Assembly (NCBI GenBank): GCA_022824265.1
Contig: JAJEAG010000090.1
Location: 1 to 64,000 of the forward strand
Source of the DNA: Candidatus Poribacteria bacterium
Lineage (GTDB): Bacteria; Poribacteria; WGA-4E; WGA-3G
Direction: 5' to 3'
DNA length: 64,000 bases
Shown here: one piece after another, positions 18,981 to 27,237 of the stretch
How positions within the stretch are numbered: position 1 is the first letter of the stretch
Layout of the letters: the number at the start of each line of letters is the position of its first letter
Position numbers and translations under genes: made by a program
Notes under the pieces: model-generated
Told to the model about the DNA's origin: nothing
Database searches by the model: none
The model's input: the letters and a program-made list of their open reading frames with translations, nothing else

Positions 18981-19010
18981 ATTATATCCTGTAAGTGTGG
19001 TCACTGTCAA
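18981..19010 (-). promoter_or_regulatory. Sigma70-type promoter of the VWA operon
   Basis: Minus strand: TTGACA (19005-19010), an 18-base spacer, TATAAT (18981-18986). The -10 and -35 match consensus fully, about 35 bases before the ATG of the VWA gene. Confidence 0.7.
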
Positions 19011-19076
19011 TATGATTTTATTTTAAAACCATAGGTATACAATTGTCGTTTTTTCTCTGAATCACAGAAGTCACGG

Positions 19077-19119
19077 GATTATCTGAAGCGCAGATTACAC
19101 TGATTACGCAGATTCATTG
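19077..19119. repeat. Imperfect 9-base repeat
   Basis: GATTACACT, GATTACGCA and GATTCATTG are back to back (19093-19119), with GATTATCTG a little upstream (19077-19085). A short tandem array in intergenic DNA. No function can be assigned. Confidence 0.4.
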
Positions 19120-19181
19120 AGTTGGAAATGTTGGAATCCTGTTGCTTATGTTGACAACATAATGCAATGCTCGTGCTGAAT

Positions 19182-19206
19182 AGCACAACTTGAAAGTTTG
19201 TGCTAC
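19182..19206 (-). repeat. REP-like palindrome with GTAG
   Basis: AGCACAA...TTTGTGCT pairs over about 7 bp, and the element ends in CTAC (19203-19206), so it reads GTAG plus hairpin on the minus strand. Confidence 0.4.
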
Positions 19207-19240
19207 AAAGAGAAGGATACTATGAAAACTGGTATAACAT

Positions 19241-19271
19241 GTCGGAGGTCGCTCCGTTCGCTCTAACCTAC
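19241..19271 (-). repeat. REP-like element with GTAG
   Basis: GC-rich, partly self-complementary segment ending in CCTAC (CTAC 19268-19271). Its reverse complement resembles the element at 47611-47634 (GTAGGT...GAGCGA...GCGAC). Confidence 0.35.
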
Positions 19272-19358
19272 TATACTAATTTTCAACAATCATCCTTGTG
19301 AACACAAGTGTTAGAATTATAGAAAACTTAATGGCTCTGGTAAGTTTGATAAAATAGG

Positions 19359-19388
19359 TTGACAAATGACTATATCATTAGATAAAAT
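19359..19388 (+). promoter_or_regulatory. Sigma70-type promoter of the 120-residue gene
   Basis: TTGACA (19359-19364), an 18-base spacer and TAAAAT (19383-19388), 33 bases before the ATG at 19422. Confidence 0.6.
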
Positions 19389-19421
19389 AAGGATATGTCA
19401 ATTTTTTAGAAGGAGACGAAA

Positions 19422-19784
19422 ATGGCTGAAGAAAATGCAATGGACGAAATGATTGAAAGTGCTGACCAAGGTCCCTCAGAAAGTGGTATAGTTCTAAACG
19501 TAGAACAGATGCAAACCATGGAAATTGAACAGCGATTCAACAAAGTCAGTTCTGAGAATGGCTGGACAATTCAAATACTTGATACAGGACGCGTGACTGT
19601 CAATTTCATAACAAGTATGAGGAAATTCGAAACTACATTAATTGAAGGTGATGCCATTATCCGTGATGGTAATGAAATTTTTATTGTCAAAAACCAAACT
19701 GAAGATGCCTATCGCAAACAACGCGGTTCATCATCTTTAGCACGTACACGTGAACAGTTATTGTCATCTGATCCAGTGGTTTAA
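19422..19784 (+). CDS. Conserved-looking hypothetical protein
   Basis: A 120-residue cytoplasmic protein, acidic at the N-terminus, then a mixed beta/alpha region ('GWTIQILDTGRVTVNFIT', 'EGDAIIRDGNEIFIVKN') and a basic, Ser-rich tail. I recognise no family. A consensus-like promoter and a good ribosome site (AGGAGA, 7 bases before ATG) support it as real. A second small gene follows 160 bases later on the same strand. Confidence 0.7.
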   Translation: MAEENAMDEMIESADQGPSESGIVLNVEQMQTMEIEQRFNKVSSENGWTIQILDTGRVTVNFITSMRKFETTLIEGDAIIRDGNEIFIVKNQTEDAYRKQRGSSSLARTREQLLSSDPVV

Positions 19785-19946
19785 TTTACAGGCATAGATA
19801 TAATATTGCTAACAACACATTTGCAGATGCTACGCAAATCCTAACATATTCATACAAAATAGTAAGAAGGTTAATTTCTAACTTGGAGGTACCAGACCAT
19901 TTTAGAACGCATCTACAGACTCATATCAAGTTTAAAGGGTGGAACG

Positions 19947-20420
19947 ATGGTGCCGACTGCAGTTGTGTTGAGCCCTGATAGTTATGATAAGGTTGTATCG
20001 GAACGTCTTGATACGGAAACAACTGGTTCTGATGACAGCGAGTCCCTAAGACTTGAGCATCATCTCACATTACCTGTATCAGTTAAGTCAGAGGATACAG
20101 ACATTATCGTCGTTAAGGAACTTGTACCAAATCCATGCCCTATATGTCACCATCCCTTGAAGTTTCTACGTGAGTTAATTGAACGATTTGAGAATGAAGA
20201 TACTAACCAGATACGTTGTCCACTTGGACATAGATATTCAGGAATTATGAAGGTTTACCATCTGAATATTTTTCAACAGAACGAGAGTGATGATGTATCT
20301 GACAAAGTTCTGGAATGTCCAACATGTAGTGGTAATAAAATTCAGTATTTAGGTCCAAAAGAAATGTTCTGTTTAGATTGCGATTGGGACAGCGGTATTG
20401 TGGCACGTTATCGAGTGTAA
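19947..20420 (+). CDS. Small protein with two zinc-ribbon-like knuckles
   Basis: A 157-residue protein. The first ~60 residues are acidic and probably disordered. Then come two metal-binding pairs: Cys64-x2-Cys67 with Cys91-x3-His95, and Cys124-x2-Cys127 with Cys142-x2-Cys145. The second set is a classic zinc ribbon; the first is a variant with a His ligand. No known family recognised; nucleic-acid or protein binding is the usual role of such ribbons. ATG preceded by AAAGGGTGG. It follows the 120-residue gene, though the 160-base gap leaves co-transcription open. Confidence 0.7.
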   Translation: MVPTAVVLSPDSYDKVVSERLDTETTGSDDSESLRLEHHLTLPVSVKSEDTDIIVVKELVPNPCPICHHPLKFLRELIERFENEDTNQIRCPLGHRYSGIMKVYHLNIFQQNESDDVSDKVLECPTCSGNKIQYLGPKEMFCLDCDWDSGIVARYRV

Positions 20421-20448
20421 TATATTCTCAGCTACAATCCAATTGAAA

Positions 20449-20471
20449 AGCGCGTCCGTATAGAACGCGCT
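20449..20471. repeat. Palindrome between convergent genes
   Basis: AGCGCGT (20449-20455) and ACGCGCT (20465-20471) form a perfect 7-bp stem with a 9-base loop. It lies between the zinc-ribbon gene (plus) and groL (minus). May act as a terminator or be another repeat unit; the GTAG mark is absent (TTAG instead). Confidence 0.45.
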
Positions 20472-20540
20472 AATAATTGCCTTCTTTGTTGTAAAAATAT
20501 CACATTAAACGTGTATTAGAGAATCAGAAAACACTCTATT

Positions 20541-22172
20541 CTAATGCATGTGGTCATCTAGATCCGCTTCATCAGGAAATCCAGATGGTTCTTCAATCTC
20601 AGTAATCAGCGTTTCAGTGGTCAATAGCAATCCAGCTATACTACTTGCATTTTGTAGTGCTGATCTAACAACCTTCGTAGGGTCAATAACTCCGTATTCC
20701 AACATATCACCGTATTCTTGGGTTGCAGCATTAAATCCGTAGTTTCCCTCGCCACTTTCAACATTAGATAGGACAACTGCCCCTTCTAATCCAGCGTTTT
20801 CCGCAATCGCTCTGATAGGAGAACGTAATGCCTCTCGTACGATGTTTCTTCCAGTGTTTTGGTCCCCATCAAGTTCAAGTGTATCAAGTCCTGTGATAGC
20901 GCGTAAGAGTGTAGTACCTCCTCCTGCGACTATTCCTTCCTCTATAGCAGCTCGTGTTGCAGCAAGTGCGTCCTCACACCGTGCCTTTTTTTCTTTCATT
21001 TCAACTTCAGTAACAGCACCAACGTTAACCACAGCAACACCACCAGCGAGTTTAGCAAGTCTTTCTTCAAGTTTTTCACGGTCATATTCGGAGGTGGTAT
21101 CTTCAATTTGTGTGCGAATCTGAGCGACTCTACCATCAATGCTCTCTTTTGATCCAAAACCACCAACAATAGTTGTAGTATCCTTATCAATCGTAACTCT
21201 TTGTGCAGTGCCTAACATACCGACTACAATGTTTTCTAATCGGATCCCAGTATCTTCAGAGATTACCTGACCAGCAGTTAAGACTGCAATATCTTCAAGC
21301 ATTTCCTTGCGTCTATCACCGAATCCGGGTGCTTTTACCGCTGCAACTTGCATATTTGCCCGTAGTTTGTTGACAACTAATGTAGAAAGAGCTTCCCCTT
21401 CTATATCTTCAGCAATTATCAACAAGGGACGGGATAGTTGCATCACTTTTTCTAATATCGGAACGAGGTCTGCAATACCAGTAATTTTTTCAGTGTTAAT
21501 GAGAATGTATGGGTTTTCAAATTCGACGACCTGTGTTTCCGCATCAGTGACAAAGTGAGGTGATAAGAAACCTCTATCAAACTGCATTCCCTCAACAATA
21601 TCAACGTTAGTTTCGGATGATTTACCCTCTTCAATTGTTATTGCACCATCGTTCCCAACTCTTTCGATTGCTTCAGCAATGATGGTCCCGATATTGCTAT
21701 CGTTAGCAGGATCGTTAGCTGCTATTGAAGCGACATGAAGGATGTCTTCATGTGTATTCACGTCACGACTTTGTGCAGAAATTGCGTTAACAACAGCATC
21801 AACGGCTTTATCAATTCCAATTTTCAGCTGCATTGGGTCTGCCCCAGCAGTAACGTTTTTTAGCCCTTCATGCAGTATTTCTTGTCCTAACAAAGTAGCA
21901 GTTGTTGTTCCATCACCAGCGACATCATTAGTTTTGGTGGCAATGGATTCTAACAATTGTGCCCCCATATTCTCATAAGGATCTGGGAGTTCAATTTCTT
22001 TCGCGACGGTAACACCATCACATGTTACTATTGGTGCCCCAAATGACTTTTGAATAACTACATTTCGTCCTCGTGGTCCGAGTGTAACTTTTACAGCATT
22101 AGCGAGAGTATCTGCCCCACGTTTGAGAGCTACCCTCGCCTCTTCATCAAAGATAATCTGTTTAGCGGGCAT
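20541..22172 (-). CDS. groL: Chaperonin GroEL (60 kDa)
   Basis: A 543-residue chaperonin subunit that folds proteins in an ATP-driven double ring. It has the ATP-binding blocks [10 protein letters not shown] and [10 protein letters not shown] and the apical and equatorial domains in normal order. The C-terminus ends [14 protein letters not shown] and lacks the Gly-Gly-Met repeats of most GroELs. No groES is adjacent: the 614 bases upstream have no gene. ATG preceded by AAGGAGG. Strong promoter upstream; no CIRCE inverted repeat is seen, so HrcA control is not indicated. Confidence 0.96.
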   Translation of the reverse strand: MPAKQIIFDEEARVALKRGADTLANAVKVTLGPRGRNVVIQKSFGAPIVTCDGVTVAKEIELPDPYENMGAQLLESIATKTNDVAGDGTTTATLLGQEILHEGLKNVTAGADPMQLKIGIDKAVDAVVNAISAQSRDVNTHEDILHVASIAANDPANDSNIGTIIAEAIERVGNDGAITIEEGKSSETNVDIVEGMQFDRGFLSPHFVTDAETQVVEFENPYILINTEKITGIADLVPILEKVMQLSRPLLIIAEDIEGEALSTLVVNKLRANMQVAAVKAPGFGDRRKEMLEDIAVLTAGQVISEDTGIRLENIVVGMLGTAQRVTIDKDTTTIVGGFGSKESIDGRVAQIRTQIEDTTSEYDREKLEERLAKLAGGVAVVNVGAVTEVEMKEKKARCEDALAATRAAIEEGIVAGGGTTLLRAITGLDTLELDGDQNTGRNIVREALRSPIRAIAENAGLEGAVVLSNVESGEGNYGFNAATQEYGDMLEYGVIDPTKVVRSALQNASSIAGLLLTTETLITEIEEPSGFPDEADLDDHMH

Positions 22173-22228
22173 ATAATTCCTCCTTATATAATCTTAGAAT
22201 ACTGAATTCGTATAAATTGAGATGATAA

Positions 22229-22257
22229 ATTATAACATGCTCATTGCGTAAAGTCAA
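22229..22257 (-). promoter_or_regulatory. groL: Sigma70-type promoter of groL
   Basis: Minus strand: TTGACT (22252-22257), a 17-base spacer and TATAAT (22229-22234), about 57 bases before the ATG. Nearly consensus, so constitutive, strong expression is likely. Confidence 0.75.
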
Positions 22258-22635
22258 TTATCAATTATTAGTCAACGCAAGGAATGTTGCCAGTTCTTGC
22301 TACTCAGTGTTAAAAAGTATGGTGAGTTCGATTAATGAATAGTATTGTGTGCCAGAAGTCGCTTCCTTTGATATGCTGATTTTTACATAACTGACGTTCT
22401 AAAGATTCAGAGTTTTCAGAGTCAAGAGGAAAACGGCACAATTTTATCATGTGCCACGAACCTATATTCCGTCTGGTTTTGAAGGTCTATTATGACCTAT
22501 TAGGTCAAGAATGACTCTGAAAATTCGGATTATTCTACCAAAAACAATGACAACGGAATTTAGGATGTTGATTCAACTAATTCCAACAGTTACATAATGA
22601 GATTCTGGAATTCACAATTAGGTGAAGAATGTAAG

Positions 22636-22659
22636 AGTCGTAATGAATTGCGCGACTAC
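22636..22659 (-). repeat. REP-like palindrome with GTAG
   Basis: AGTCG...CGACT (5-bp stem), overlapping CTAC (22656-22659): GTAG plus hairpin on the minus strand. Confidence 0.35.
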
Positions 22660-22690
22660 AAACGCATCTCCTACTAAAATTGATTCATTT

Positions 22691-22740
22691 GGCAGAATGC
22701 GGTTATGGCATTCTGTTTGGTTAGAAAACCGCACCTACCG
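22691..22740 (-). repeat. Double-hairpin dispersed repeat
   Basis: First a perfect stem CAGAATGC...GCATTCTG, then GGTT-AGAA-AACC, followed by CGCACCTAC (CTAC 22735-22738). The whole 50 bases match 59733-59775, and the second half matches 4307-4329. Confidence 0.55.
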
Positions 22741-22786
22741 AGGGTGTATGTGTTTCAATATCTTAGAAGATACAGCCATGAGACTT

Positions 22787-23512
22787 CTATTGACTTGTTG
22801 ACTGCTTCAGACTACCCCATGTGAGAGTGTATTTTTGAACAGGATGTACATCAAGTGAAGCATCACCTAAAGAAATCGCTGCAATAATAGGTACAGCACC
22901 TAATTCTAAAGAAATAGCATCTATTGAAACAATTTCTACGTTTGGATGTGGATTGTCCCATTTTGTGGTAATCAATCCAGCTTTATTACAAGCTGGCTTT
23001 TCGTTTGCTGTCCATCCCCACACAGAATTATCATCCTCAAAATTTTTCTCAATATGACACCAATCATGGGAATTAAAGTTTGTTATCATCTCAAGCTCTT
23101 CTGTCTTACCATTTTCATAGTTCATCACGAACTTGTAACTTGGTACACCAGCAGCTGACCAACCAGTTGCATGGAAGAAGTAGATGGATTTTGCTACCCC
23201 TTCAACTGCAATGTCGTTTACAGCCTTGGGCCACCTTTGTGCGTTAGTGCCAAAGAGAACAACTCCACCATCAATTATCTGAAATTTCACCTTTTTATCA
23301 GGACCTTCAAATTCTGCAAATTTACCTATTGGTAGTAATGAATAAGTATTGTCACCCGCATTCAGTGTCCACCATTGATGTCCAACCAGTTTAGTATTTG
23401 AGTAGGGTTCAAGGTCAACAGGGATAAATTCTTCTAATGCGAATGCTTGTCCAACTGAAAAAAGTGAGATTAAGGTAAGTACTGTGATAAGAAACAATTT
23501 AACAACTTTCAT
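22787..23512 (-). CDS. Secreted beta-sandwich-like protein with conserved C-terminal tail
   Basis: A 241-residue exported protein: signal peptide to about residue 25 (GQAFA), then a beta-rich domain with alternating aromatic segments ('YFFHATGWSAAG', 'YENGKTEELEM') that looks like a galactose-binding or carbohydrate-binding sandwich, but I cannot name a family. Two Cys (in 'DWCHIEKN' and 'PACNKAG') could pair. It ends VQKYTLTWGSLKQ, matching the tail of the three beta-helix proteins at 31427-35659. Own promoter; ATG behind GGAG. Confidence 0.75.
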   Translation of the reverse strand: MKVVKLFLITVLTLISLFSVGQAFALEEFIPVDLEPYSNTKLVGHQWWTLNAGDNTYSLLPIGKFAEFEGPDKKVKFQIIDGGVVLFGTNAQRWPKAVNDIAVEGVAKSIYFFHATGWSAAGVPSYKFVMNYENGKTEELEMITNFNSHDWCHIEKNFEDDNSVWGWTANEKPACNKAGLITTKWDNPHPNVEIVSIDAISLELGAVPIIAAISLGDASLDVHPVQKYTLTWGSLKQSTSQ

Positions 23513-23545
23513 TTTATTTCTCCAATTAAGTAAAATTTGCTTTTC

Positions 23546-23574
23546 AGTATAGACGTGAAAGAAAATACTGTCAA
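23546..23574 (-). promoter_or_regulatory. Sigma70-type promoter of the 241-residue secreted protein
   Basis: Minus strand: TTGACA (23569-23574), a 17-base spacer and TATACT (23546-23551), 34 bases before the ATG. Confidence 0.7.
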
Positions 23575-23673
23575 TAAAATTCTGATAAAAAGAGAGGATA
23601 GACCGAATATGCTATTAATATCAGGATGTTGGTTCAGGGATAGAATTATTGTTGAATAGAGAAAAGGATAAAC

Positions 23674-25392
23674 TTACTTGTCTATTGAGTTTTTGGTAGA
23701 CGGTACTGCTGGTTCTACATACAATGTCTTTTCGCGTGTGTAATGCACATATCCAGCAACGTTGCCTTTTCGTTTTACAACATATTTTGCCCATGTATAG
23801 TCTACTGGAACAAAACTTGAGTGATGTGCCTTACTGAAATATGCTGCCAGTTGGGCTGCTTGCAATAATGTAGGCATTGGGATGTCTGGTTTATTTTCAG
23901 GATTACGTATGATGACATGTGATCCATGTATTTGCTTTGCATGGAGCCACATATCGCGTGGTTTGGCTATCTGACGTAACAGCAGATCGTTAGATTCACT
24001 ATTCCGACCTACATACATGTGAAATCCGTTTTTTGAGATATATTTACGGAAAGGACCCTCATTTATATCTTGTTGTTTCTTGTTCTTATGTTGCGTTTTC
24101 AGATACCCATTTTCAACAAACTCTGTACTAAGTTTTTGAAGGGACTCAAGTGTATCAGAAGATTCTAACTTAATTTCATATCTACTGAGGATTTTCTGTT
24201 CTGCTTCAAGAGCAGCAATAAGTTGTTGTATCTGAGAGAAACCCCGTTTTGCTTTAGTGTACTTCTTGAAATACGATTGCGCATTGTCAGAAGGAGTTAA
24301 TTCAGGATTAAGCGAGATTGTCAAGGTATCAAGTTCTGGACTATAATAGTTTTGAAGTTCAACCTGTTTTTGTCCACGAGTAATGTTATGGAGGTTTGCA
24401 AGTAATAGTTCACCATTGATACGGTAATCTTCAGCTTTTTCAGCACTTTCTAAATCCTTTTGTAGTTCTCTCTCTTTTCGCGTAAGTAACTTTTTCTGTT
24501 TTGCCAATGCCTGTTTGAGTTTGTGTTTTTCTGATGCTACGTTTTCTTTCAGTGTAATAGCATCGTAAAATTCTGTTAACGCTTCACTCATAGTATCATA
24601 AGAGTTAGAGACAGAATCAGGAAATTGTTCTAATGGCATAGGTGATGCGGTTAACGGTTCATTTCCATCCATAAGTACTTGCGGTGCAGGGTTATCCTTG
24701 TCAAAATAAGCGATTACTTGTTGATACGCTTCCCAAAGTTCTGATTTATCTTTACGGGCAATTATTTCCTTAGCAATCATTGGACTCAGCCCATCTATTC
24801 TACTAAATAGTGATTTCCACGTCATTTCTGGTGACGAGAATAGTTCAGTAAAGGTTGTCTGGTCCAAAGTTAATGGATCAATCTTGTCCTGTTGTGGTGG
24901 TAAATCATAAGTTTCACCAGGTAGGACTTCACGATATCGACTCATTGTATCATCAATATGTTTCCAGCATTCTAAGATTCTGTTATCAGTATCGTCAATC
25001 AGAATGATATTACTGTGTCTTCCCATAAATTCAGCAATTACGGCTTTACACGAAGGTTTAACTGGTTCATCGGATACCGGTTGAATAGTAACTTTTAGTA
25101 TACGATCCCAACCGATCTGTTCTATGTCAATGATTTTACCATGTTTCAGGTGGGTTGCAAGAAAATCAGCAAAATAGGATTGCTTTTGTCCGGGATGTGG
25201 TTTTTGTGTAAGGTGTGCTCGAGCATGAACCGAATGCGCGGATATCGTAAGCCAATGTGGCTGTGTGCCTTGATCAATCTTGAAGTTAAAAGTGCTTGGA
25301 TTTGCTTGTTCAATATGACGAATTGTACCGCCAATAAGTAAATGGGACATCTCGTCCGTAACATGATGAAGTGTTAAACTATCAAAAGACAT
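23674..25392 (-). CDS. rqcH: RqcH / NFACT ribosome-quality-control protein
   Basis: A 572-residue protein of the Rqc2/NEMF (FbpA) family, which binds the 50S subunit carrying a stalled peptidyl-tRNA and recruits tRNA-Ala for C-terminal tailing. It has NFACT-N with the conserved Asp96-Arg97 (GWDRIL), HhH-like and long coiled-coil regions (about 285-420), and NFACT-R at the C-terminus ('YVGRNSESNDLLLR', 'DMWLHAKQIHGSHVII'). Length and order are normal. Last gene of a likely operon with the DapA-like, DUF5683-like and PorV-like genes. The coiled coil is the arm reaching toward the ribosome stalk. Confidence 0.93.
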   Translation of the reverse strand: MSFDSLTLHHVTDEMSHLLIGGTIRHIEQANPSTFNFKIDQGTQPHWLTISAHSVHARAHLTQKPHPGQKQSYFADFLATHLKHGKIIDIEQIGWDRILKVTIQPVSDEPVKPSCKAVIAEFMGRHSNIILIDDTDNRILECWKHIDDTMSRYREVLPGETYDLPPQQDKIDPLTLDQTTFTELFSSPEMTWKSLFSRIDGLSPMIAKEIIARKDKSELWEAYQQVIAYFDKDNPAPQVLMDGNEPLTASPMPLEQFPDSVSNSYDTMSEALTEFYDAITLKENVASEKHKLKQALAKQKKLLTRKERELQKDLESAEKAEDYRINGELLLANLHNITRGQKQVELQNYYSPELDTLTISLNPELTPSDNAQSYFKKYTKAKRGFSQIQQLIAALEAEQKILSRYEIKLESSDTLESLQKLSTEFVENGYLKTQHKNKKQQDINEGPFRKYISKNGFHMYVGRNSESNDLLLRQIAKPRDMWLHAKQIHGSHVIIRNPENKPDIPMPTLLQAAQLAAYFSKAHHSSFVPVDYTWAKYVVKRKGNVAGYVHYTREKTLYVEPAVPSTKNSIDK

Positions 25393-25460
25393 GGGTTACC
25401 CAAATAGGTAGTTTCAATTTCAATTGAAGTACCACTAAACATACAGCCATCAGTTTGTCA

Positions 25461-26399
25461 TTAATGATATTGTTTCAAGTTACTCGTAATGCTGCGTAGT
25501 TGTTTTTGAATATCAGGAGGGACACGTGGATTGAATGGACCCCCTGTGCCCGCTTCAATATCCTCAAAATCGCTCAAAATCATCGCTTCCACGACAGCAG
25601 AATAGTTGTATACTCTTCCATTCCAAAAACGTATTTCTTCAAGTGGGGTTATATCAGCTTCAATTCTGGCAGAAGTTTCATAATCTCCACGCCGTTGTGC
25701 GTTATTAATTTCATCAGAAGCACGAGCAAAAGCAACTGCAATACCAGATGTATGTCCCTTTGTACCGAGTTGTGCAGGACGTGTGCATCTGTCACCAATT
25801 CCCCACATCACTATACCAGAATCCCCAATACCTTCAATGAGTGGACTGACATCATCTTCATCTGTTCCGATTTTCACGCCAATGAAATGTGGTGAATCTT
25901 TCAACAATCGGATAACTGCATCTAAGTCTCGCTTTTGCCTAAAATAGTAGAGAAATCTTGCATTACAAGAACTACCGTAATGTTCTGCGAATTTCATAAA
26001 ATGTTCGTAGATACCTTCCGGACTACTAATACCAGTCAATGGCATCAACAGATATGCATCAGGTGGTCTATTAAGTTCAGATTGTGCTTCAATAAGTTGT
26101 CCGGCTTGGTTGATAGGATTAGGCACGATTCCTGATATTAAGATACCGTCGGAGCCCATCTGTTGTCCTGTTTTATCTATCAATCGTAGTTGCTGTGTTT
26201 CAGATATATGGTGAATTAAACTTGTTCCTGCAATTGCAATAACCCTTTTGCGTCCCTCATCAAGGTAATTGTTTTTCATCAAATAGTCTATGTTCTTTGC
26301 ATGTCCAACATAATCAATCTTGTTTTCTTTAAATGGTATCACAGGAATTGCAGTTACAGAATTGAGAGCATCTATGAGTTGTGGTAATTCAAATAGCAT
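25461..26399 (-). CDS. DapA-family (dihydrodipicolinate synthase-like) lyase/synthase
   Basis: A 312-residue class I aldolase-type TIM barrel. The Schiff-base Lys is in FIGVKIGTDE (about residue 175). The usual GTTGE loop is replaced by AGTSLIHH and the catalytic Tyr region reads RFLYYF, so it is not typical DapA; it may be an N-acetylneuraminate-lyase- or KDG-aldolase-like enzyme of unknown substrate. Start chosen at ATG 26399: the TTG four codons upstream lies just before the GGAG ribosome site (26404-26407), so it cannot be the true start. Follows the DUF5683-like gene by 13 bases. Confidence 0.85.
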   Translation of the reverse strand: MLFELPQLIDALNSVTAIPVIPFKENKIDYVGHAKNIDYLMKNNYLDEGRKRVIAIAGTSLIHHISETQQLRLIDKTGQQMGSDGILISGIVPNPINQAGQLIEAQSELNRPPDAYLLMPLTGISSPEGIYEHFMKFAEHYGSSCNARFLYYFRQKRDLDAVIRLLKDSPHFIGVKIGTDEDDVSPLIEGIGDSGIVMWGIGDRCTRPAQLGTKGHTSGIAVAFARASDEINNAQRRGDYETSARIEADITPLEEIRFWNGRVYNYSAVVEAMILSDFEDIEAGTGGPFNPRVPPDIQKQLRSITSNLKQYH

Positions 26400-26412
26400 A
26401 GGTAACTCCAAA

Positions 26413-27210
26413 TTAAAAATGTTTTCTTAGAACCAACGCACTTTTTACCGATCCAGATGTGACATCTGTCTGCACATCTATCTCAAAACCATTTAACGTT
26501 TTTTGTCTTTGATTCCAACGTTTGGTAGTAATACGTGCTTCTACTGCACTAATGATATGGTTTAATATGACCAAACCTAACATTGTGCGTGCTGTTTGAA
26601 ATGTGTCGTTAGCCTTTTGACGCAGATCGAACGCTTCCAAACGATATTTTGAATCAAACTCAATTTCGGTGTCTTTTTCATCTTTCAATGATGGGTCAAG
26701 ATCTTTCCAATACCACTTACCTGTACGGTTTCGTGTTGCTTCAGAATCATAGACGTGGTTCCAATTTTCATATTGTGTAGCGTGTTCAAAATCTTCTACG
26801 AGATCCCATTTATCAAAAGAAGCAGGTCCTATAAAGATAATGTTTTGTCTGACCACCTCGCGGTAATCATCACGTGTATTTACTGCATTATTTCGTAGGA
26901 TAAAATAAGTGACAAATAAACCTATCTCTGCTGCAGTATATAGGTATCCATGCTTCGCACCTGTATACAGTTGTCCCATACCTGGAATTGCCAGTGAATA
27001 AAGAAATGCTTCATTAGGTGATTTGCGATTGATGAGTCTAATTTCTGGATTGGTAGAAACAGCAGTTTGTTTAGCGACTTCTCGGATACCAAGGTTGGAT
27101 TCTAAATAGAAATTTGTCAGCATAGTTGTGTGTGAGTCACTGGAAGCTAAGCAAATATGGGATGTTATGCTGAGAATGATTAGTATTATGATTATTGGGG
27201 TTCGTTTCAC
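26413..27210 (-). CDS. DUF5683-like membrane protein
   Basis: A 265-residue protein with a signal or anchor segment (5-22), then a pair of membrane segments (about 65-100) around 'PGMGQLYTGAKHGYL', a motif seen in DUF5683 and P13-like proteins. A hydrophilic middle (about 105-195) and a third hydrophobic stretch (about 205-220) follow. Function unknown. It lies 27 bases after the PorV-like gene and just before the DapA-like gene, so it is probably co-expressed with an outer membrane protein. Confidence 0.7.
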   Translation of the reverse strand: MKRTPIIIILIILSITSHICLASSDSHTTMLTNFYLESNLGIREVAKQTAVSTNPEIRLINRKSPNEAFLYSLAIPGMGQLYTGAKHGYLYTAAEIGLFVTYFILRNNAVNTRDDYREVVRQNIIFIGPASFDKWDLVEDFEHATQYENWNHVYDSEATRNRTGKWYWKDLDPSLKDEKDTEIEFDSKYRLEAFDLRQKANDTFQTARTMLGLVILNHIISAVEARITTKRWNQRQKTLNGFEIDVQTDVTSGSVKSALVLRKHF

Positions 27211-27237
27211 TTGTTAACTAATTCCTAATTTGAAAAA

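Larger units (their letters stand above)
18949..19421. other. Divergent intergenic region
   Basis: About 470 bases between two divergent transcripts. It holds a promoter for each side (18981-19010 minus; 19359-19388 plus), a 9-base-period repeat (19077-19119) and two palindromic elements (19182-19206 and 19241-19271). I see no gene in it. Confidence 0.7.
22173..22786. other. Intergenic region upstream of groL
   Basis: About 610 bases with no supported gene. It holds the groL promoter (22229-22257) and two palindromic elements (22636-22659 and 22691-22740) near the end of the neighbouring gene. No groES, no tRNA and no riboswitch recognised. Confidence 0.65.

Noticed and set aside
22173-22300. 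CIRCE element upstream of groL
   Set aside because: No TTAGCACTC-N9-GAGTGCTAA inverted repeat is present.
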